Below, one piece after another: positions 24,732 through 28,771 of a stretch of 28,771 nucleotides of DNA. Positions within the stretch are counted from its first letter, which is position 1; every line of letters begins with the position of its first letter. Origin of the DNA: a virus; IMG/VR virus record IMGVR_UViG_3300049729_000416, positions 1 to 28,771 of that record. The stretch is one strand, 5' to 3'. A program made the position numbers and the translations under genes. The notes under the pieces are model-generated. The model had not been told where the DNA came from, did not search any database, and saw nothing but the letters and a program-made list of their open reading frames with translations.

Positions 24732-26412
24732 CGCTGTCTCCTCTGCCCAATGCGACCAGCTCTGCACGGGCTTGTTCCTCTGTCATGTCCTTGCGCTTGG
24801 TGATGTACTCCTCAGCCTGTTCAGCCGAGATGTTGAGCACCTCGGCGACAAACTTTGCATCAATTTTGCCTTTGGCCTCTTTGCGCAGCACACGATCGGC
24901 CATGCTGCCAGCCAGCGCGTTCAAGCGTGCATTGGTCTTTTTCGCCGGTACGGGTATAACGACCTGCTTTACCGGCTGCTTCTTCGGCTTCGGCGGAACC
25001 GGGTGCTTGAAGGGGGGCTCGGTATTGCCATCGCTGTCACCGGCCTCATCGGGTTCATCCTCACTCGGGTCGGGAACGTCGGCCTCTTCATTGGCGTCAT
25101 CGGGGTCGTCAGGATCTGGTGGCTTCTGGCCCGGAATGAAAAATTCACCAGTGACCGGGTTGTAGATGGCTCCGTTCGCCGGGCCGCTGATGAAGTCTCC
25201 ACCTTCAATTGAGTCGCGGTCCTCAAGGAACCGAGCCTCGTTGGGTGTCATTTGCCAGCTATTAATGAGCACCTGATTAGTGAGCGCCCGTTCCTTCGGA
25301 GAGCCTCGCAGGATAATGTCAGCGGCGTGCTTGGCATAGAGTTTGCCCCACTTTTTCTTGGGGATCAGGTCGCGCGTGATGCTCTGCTCGATCGCCGTGG
25401 TGAAGGGCAGCAGTGAGGTGTTGAAGTATTCGTCGAGAAAAGCTGAGCTTGATGCATAGGTGCTGTTCTGCTCACCAAGTCCCATCTTCACCATCAGCGG
25501 CGCACCACCGAGAAGCCGGACCACCTCTTGCTCTGACCATTTCCGCGACTCTAAAAGCTGCGACTCCTGGGCGTTGAATGTCATCTTCACCCAGGTAGCG
25601 CCGCCGGGGAGTGCGCTGAACTTACCCGCATTCTGAGAGCCGCTGAAATCCTTCTTCAGGCGATCGACGATGTTCTGTGCTTCCTTCTCATCGGGTGCGT
25701 TGTCCGCATCGGGAAAGGAGATGAAGCCGCCCATGCCAAGGCCATTGGCAAAGTTGCGTCCGGCCACTTCCTCAGCCGCCATCAGCAGCGACAGGGCCTC
25801 TTTGGCTAGGAGAATAAGCGGGCTGCCTTCGAGGCCGAAGCCTTCGAAGTTGAGTGCCGACACGTGCCAGATTTGATCCTGGGTAAACTCCATCGTGCCG
25901 CCCTGACCACAGTTTGTGTAGCGGTACTTCAGGGTAGGTGGCGTGGTGGTTCGGTCCCAGTGTGGTGTCATGTGCCAGGCATTGAGCGGGATGAGACCGA
26001 TGGGATCACCTGCCTGGTCTGTCAGAATCTGGCAGTAGCAGTTGCTGTTCATAATGAGCTGGGACGCGAGGAACCAACGCATTTGATACGAGGTCTGGTA
26101 GCTGTTCGGGCAGTCCTTGAGTAGTGTGTAGAGTGGATTGTCGATCGCCGGTTGCGTGCGAACGCGGCCATCGACTCTCTTGGTCTCGCGCAGAATAAGC
26201 GGCATCTTGGCGAGGTCGTTGGAGAGCATCTTAACGCCGCCCAAAAATGCAGACACGCGAAGCGCGGTCTCGCGCGTGACTACCTTACCGGCGGCGGCGG
26301 GTAGCCCAACGAGGGCGTGTACCAACTCGGAGCTGGGAGACGCAAAGGTGCTCTCCCCACTGTTTCGAAAGGCGTTCAACCAGCCCGCTCTGAAGTTATT
26401 AATGAAGCCCAT
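24724..26412 (-). CDS. Portal protein, HK97 family
   Basis: A 562-aa protein forming the dodecameric DNA-entry ring at the unique capsid vertex. HK97-type features include TALRVSAFLGGVKMLSNDLA (about 49-68), PLYTLLKDCPNSYQTSYQM (about 93-111), NSNCYCQIL with IPLNAWHM, and later IWHVSALNFEGFGLEGSPL. After the core, about residues 428-490 form a very acidic Pro/Asp/Glu stretch and then a Lys/Pro segment, and a helical tail ends GRGDSDD. This C-terminal extension is longer than in the shortest family members. ATG 26412 has AAGAGAG upstream. Confidence 0.93.
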   Translation of the reverse strand: MGFINNFRAGWLNAFRNSGESTFASPSSELVHALVGLPAAAGKVVTRETALRVSAFLGGVKMLSNDLAKMPLILRETKRVDGRVRTQPAIDNPLYTLLKDCPNSYQTSYQMRWFLASQLIMNSNCYCQILTDQAGDPIGLIPLNAWHMTPHWDRTTTPPTLKYRYTNCGQGGTMEFTQDQIWHVSALNFEGFGLEGSPLILLAKEALSLLMAAEEVAGRNFANGLGMGGFISFPDADNAPDEKEAQNIVDRLKKDFSGSQNAGKFSALPGGATWVKMTFNAQESQLLESRKWSEQEVVRLLGGAPLMVKMGLGEQNSTYASSSAFLDEYFNTSLLPFTTAIEQSITRDLIPKKKWGKLYAKHAADIILRGSPKERALTNQVLINSWQMTPNEARFLEDRDSIEGGDFISGPANGAIYNPVTGEFFIPGQKPPDPDDPDDANEEADVPDPSEDEPDEAGDSDGNTEPPFKHPVPPKPKKQPVKQVVIPVPAKKTNARLNALAGSMADRVLRKEAKGKIDAKFVAEVLNISAEQAEEYITKRKDMTEEQARAELVALGRGDSDD

Positions 26413-26431
26413 GCGTGATCTCTCTTAAGGG

Positions 26432-26788
26432 TTAGTTAGTCGGTTGCAGGGTGGCGGAGTCGTCGTTATGACTCTGCTTGAGCGGGTCGTAGCCGTAGAG
26501 GATGCGCTGGTTATGCAGGCGTAGCCCGCGCTCCATGCCCAGCCCGGCGTTGTGCAGGATGACCTCCCACTGGGCTTGCTCGCTGGTCTGGCCCGGCTTT
26601 GCTTTCAGTGGCCTGCCCCTGCGGATTCCCTGGACGCCACACGCGGCGAGGATGTGACTCACCCGGCACTGCGAGATGTGAAAGTGCGTGGCCACCTCTG
26701 ATTGGTGCATGATGGGGTTTGCGGCCACATAGGCCACCACCTCGTCATAGTCGGCTTTACGCTTACGTCCCTTGGGCATCTTGCTCAT
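26432..26788 (-). CDS. Single helix-turn-helix protein with conserved C-terminal block
   Basis: A 118-aa basic protein. One HTH-like unit (about 11-53; DYDEVVAYVAANPIMHQSEV, HFHISQCRVSHILAACGV) is followed by a Gly/Arg linker and the block WEVILHNAGLGMERG and ILYGYD. Both parts match the triple-HTH protein at 3092-3742, and the two also share SATL near their C-termini. ATG 26788 overlaps the terminase TGA (ATGA) and has GGTGAG upstream; a TTG five codons earlier is less likely. Place and size would fit a small terminase subunit or a DNA-binding regulator; neither can be shown from the sequence. Confidence 0.8.
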   Translation of the reverse strand: MSKMPKGRKRKADYDEVVAYVAANPIMHQSEVATHFHISQCRVSHILAACGVQGIRRGRPLKAKPGQTSEQAQWEVILHNAGLGMERGLRLHNQRILYGYDPLKQSHNDDSATLQPTN

Positions 26789-28521
26789 GCGCTCACCATC
26801 CAAACGGTTTTCTTTTTAATTTGGTTTTCTGGATCTGTTGCTCGCGCGAGAGCCATGATTAGGGAGGCGCAGCCATCGATCTTTTCGCGCTTGCGGTCGC
26901 GGGCTGGCTTAATAAATCCGGTGCCGCGCTGTGTGTTCCAGCGCAGGTTCGACATTTGCCAACGCATCACGGGGTTGTGTGCGTGGGTGAACTCGGAGCG
27001 GAGTACCTTCCGCATGAGCTCCTGGCAGGGGGCGTTCATTTTTAAGTGGGACTGGGGGTAGTCCACGAGCTTGCGCATCGGGAACCCACCCTCGTCGAGC
27101 ATGCGAACAAGTTCCGATGACCAGGCTTGGTCGTATGCGATTTCTTTTAATTCGAAAAGTTTGCTGATCTCTGTGATCTGGTCCGCGATGTATCGGACGT
27201 CGGTGAGGTTGCCGGGGGTCGGAACAATGAACCCATCCTTGGCCCAGGTGCTATAGGGCACTTTGTCGCGCTTCACGCGCTCGGCGATGTTGTCTGCTGG
27301 GCACCAGAAATATTCGAGAATTGACCACTTTTCGTCGGTTTTAAGGGGTGGAAAGAGTAAAACGAGGGCAGAAGTGTCAATTTTTGGCGCTAAATCGATG
27401 CCACCAAAACAGGGACGGCCCTTGAGCAATTCAATGAGCTGCAGGCGCAGGCGCTTGGGATCTGGGTGAGTGGCGATGTCCTCGGAGCAGCAGGCGTCCC
27501 AGGTGGCAATGTCGATCGCGGGGTCACTGACCTCGTCGCTCCACAAGTTCATGCGGAACCGTTTGAACTCGCCGAGTGCGGTGGGTTTACCCTGGCTCTC
27601 TGCAAATTGGTTCTCTAATGCGGTGAGCGGAAGAATGTACTCCAGTGATGGGTTGGGCTTCGCCCAGTTCTTCTTGTCTCGGTAGTCGTCCTTGAGGTCG
27701 AGTGAGAAGATGAAGGCTGCAACCTCATCGTCGTCAACCATTCCGTCGAGGATTCGCTCGCAATATTCGTGCTCGCCCCAGCAAAGTGTGGATTTGTTGG
27801 CCGAGGCACCGGCGGTCGTGATGCACCACATCATGGGCTGGCGGCGGGTGTCTCCGCCGTAGCGCAGGATTGACCAGAGATTGTTTGTCAGCGACCAACG
27901 ATGGAGCTCGTCAAGGATGGCCGCCGATACAATTGCACCATCTGAGCTGTCGGCACCACGGGCCAGTGGTGAGAGCCGGGAATTCGTCTCGGGGTCGTAC
28001 AGCGACAACACGGGGGAGTTGCCATACTTGTGGATGCGTTCAGTCAGCTCAGGGTGCTTGTCGCGCATCGCGCAGGCTTCGTTAAACACCTCCCGGGCTT
28101 GCTTCATTGCCGTGGCGGCACAGTACACGCGGGCGGCGAGTTCACCATCGGCGATCAGGTGAAGGAGTGCCAGGCCCGCGCAGAGGCCCGTCTTCCCATT
28201 TTTTTTCGCCACCTCTAAAAAAACCCTGCGGTAGCGGCGGGAACCATCGAGCCGCTTCCAGCCATAGACGATGAATAGGATCGCCCGCTGCCACGGCATT
28301 AGCTGGATCGGCTCGGTCTGAGCGGAGGGAATGCAGTAGGTGCTGAGGAACTCGATGGCATATTGACCGGCGACTGGGTCGAAGCGGATGTCGGTGCGCT
28401 TCAGATCAGCTACGTGACGCCGGATCGCTTTCTTGATCCAGGGACCTACAATCACAGAGCCGTCGAGGACGCCATCGATGTACTCTTGCGCCGTGGCAGT
28501 TATTGGGAGCATGGTGTGCAC
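26785..28521 (-). CDS. terL: Terminase large subunit (HK97-type)
   Basis: A 578-aa packaging motor and nuclease. The ATPase part shows Walker A VAKKNGKTG with Lys110 and Walker B AAILDELH with Asp204-Glu205; a motif III-like CITTAG follows. The nuclease part has the three acidic residues Asp376 (GGIDLAPK), Asp464 (IAYDQAW) and Asp549 (KIDGCASLIMAL). It is complete and typical in length. The start is taken as GTG 28521, which has GAGG upstream; ATG 28512 (residue 4), preceded by GGGGTG, is equally possible. It is the first gene after a strong hairpin, so the late operon may start here; no clear -35/-10 pair could be fixed in 28522-28620. Confidence 0.96.
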   Translation of the reverse strand: MHTMLPITATAQEYIDGVLDGSVIVGPWIKKAIRRHVADLKRTDIRFDPVAGQYAIEFLSTYCIPSAQTEPIQLMPWQRAILFIVYGWKRLDGSRRYRRVFLEVAKKNGKTGLCAGLALLHLIADGELAARVYCAATAMKQAREVFNEACAMRDKHPELTERIHKYGNSPVLSLYDPETNSRLSPLARGADSSDGAIVSAAILDELHRWSLTNNLWSILRYGGDTRRQPMMWCITTAGASANKSTLCWGEHEYCERILDGMVDDDEVAAFIFSLDLKDDYRDKKNWAKPNPSLEYILPLTALENQFAESQGKPTALGEFKRFRMNLWSDEVSDPAIDIATWDACCSEDIATHPDPKRLRLQLIELLKGRPCFGGIDLAPKIDTSALVLLFPPLKTDEKWSILEYFWCPADNIAERVKRDKVPYSTWAKDGFIVPTPGNLTDVRYIADQITEISKLFELKEIAYDQAWSSELVRMLDEGGFPMRKLVDYPQSHLKMNAPCQELMRKVLRSEFTHAHNPVMRWQMSNLRWNTQRGTGFIKPARDRKREKIDGCASLIMALARATDPENQIKKKTVWMVSA

Positions 28522-28620
28522 CCCACTTGCCTCAGCCCGACACCCCCTGCAAAAGTTCCCATACCTATAAGGGCGGAAGTCGGTTCATGTAATTAGTTGT
28601 TAAGCGGTGGTCTACACGCA

Positions 28621-28655
28621 CAAAGGACCCCACCTTGTTCGGGTGGGGTCCTTTG
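28621..28655 (-). terminator. Strong hairpin upstream of terL
   Basis: A perfect 14-bp stem (CAAAGGACCCCACC / GGTGGGGTCCTTTG) with a 7-nt loop. It lies 14 nt after the stop of the partial leftward gene and 100 nt before terL. With a short T-run inside the 3' arm and high stability, it likely ends most transcription of the upstream gene. Confidence 0.75.
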
Positions 28656-28669
28656 GGGTTTGGCGCGGA

Positions 28670-28771
28670 TTAGGCGGTGGTGTTGAGCTGGACGACGGCC
28701 TCGCCGAGCAGGATGCGCTGGTCGGTGCGGCGGTAGCCGAGGATGACGGTCTGGCCGTTGAGGGCTGCGAC
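28670..28771 (-). CDS. 3' end of a leftward phage gene, possibly the major capsid protein (partial)
   Basis: The last 33 codons of a gene that continues beyond the right edge; the protein end reads ILGYRRTDQRILLGEAVVQL then NTTA and TAA. The codons are strongly GC-ending (GTC, CTC, GGC, ACC), like a highly expressed gene, and a strong terminator-like hairpin follows. Because no capsid gene is found between protease and connector, this is a candidate for the major capsid or another abundant virion protein. That assignment rests on context only. Confidence 0.6.
   Translation of the reverse strand, partial: VAALNGQTVILGYRRTDQRILLGEAVVQLNTTA

Overview
The window is the structural part of a temperate, long-tailed (siphovirus-like) phage or prophage. 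It has an integrase at the left edge and a long leftward late operon that runs from the large terminase to a lysozyme. No tRNA, rRNA, CRISPR array, insertion sequence or clear bacterial housekeeping gene is visible. Base composition is moderately GC-rich and most genes have clear GGAG-type ribosome binding sites, so the host is a bacterium. From memory, the integrase N-terminus and its Cys cluster look like integrases of Acidobacteriota, and collagen-like fibres with CBM5/12-type modules are also common there. The host assignment is therefore a tentative inference.

Layout. Positions 1-2637 are on the + strand: a tyrosine recombinase, a more AT-rich secreted protein (a likely lysogenic-conversion cargo gene) and a 61-aa protein. 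Everything from 2600 to 28521 is on the - strand and reads right to left: TerL, a small helix-turn-helix (HTH) protein, portal, ClpP-like prohead protease, head-tail connector, head-closure protein, tail terminator, gp10-like tail completion protein, a glycosyltransferase, tail tube, a one-helix membrane peptide, the tail assembly chaperone with a -1 frameshift extension, tape measure, and four tail-tip proteins in the order seen in gene transfer agents (DUF2460, DUF2163/BR0599 hub, NlpC/P60 peptidase, tail-tip protein). These are followed by a 1513-aa collagen-like fibre, a 711-aa structural protein, a membrane/coiled-coil protein, a second collagen-like fibre, a three-HTH protein and a GH24 endolysin. 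At the right edge a strong hairpin separates TerL from the 3' end of another leftward gene.

How it works together. TerL, portal and protease build and fill the head. The connector, closure, terminator and tube genes join head to tail. The chaperone pair and tape measure set tail length, and the hub, peptidase and tip pierce the envelope. The two collagen/carbohydrate-binding fibres and the 711-aa protein probably bind the host surface, and the lysozyme releases progeny. The major capsid gene is missing from its usual place after the protease and may be the partial gene at the right edge.

Most notable points: (1) a textbook -1 frameshift signal in the tail chaperone gene (CCCAAAC, 6-nt spacer, 6-bp hairpin); (2) two paralogous HTH proteins, one with a single HTH unit and one with three, sharing an unusual C-terminal GLGMxRG...YGYD block, with a composite hairpin directly before the larger gene; (3) a glycosyltransferase translationally coupled inside the tail-joining module; (4) a giant fibre combining collagen stalks, a glycine-rich domain, eight carbohydrate-binding-like modules and three C-terminal repeats.
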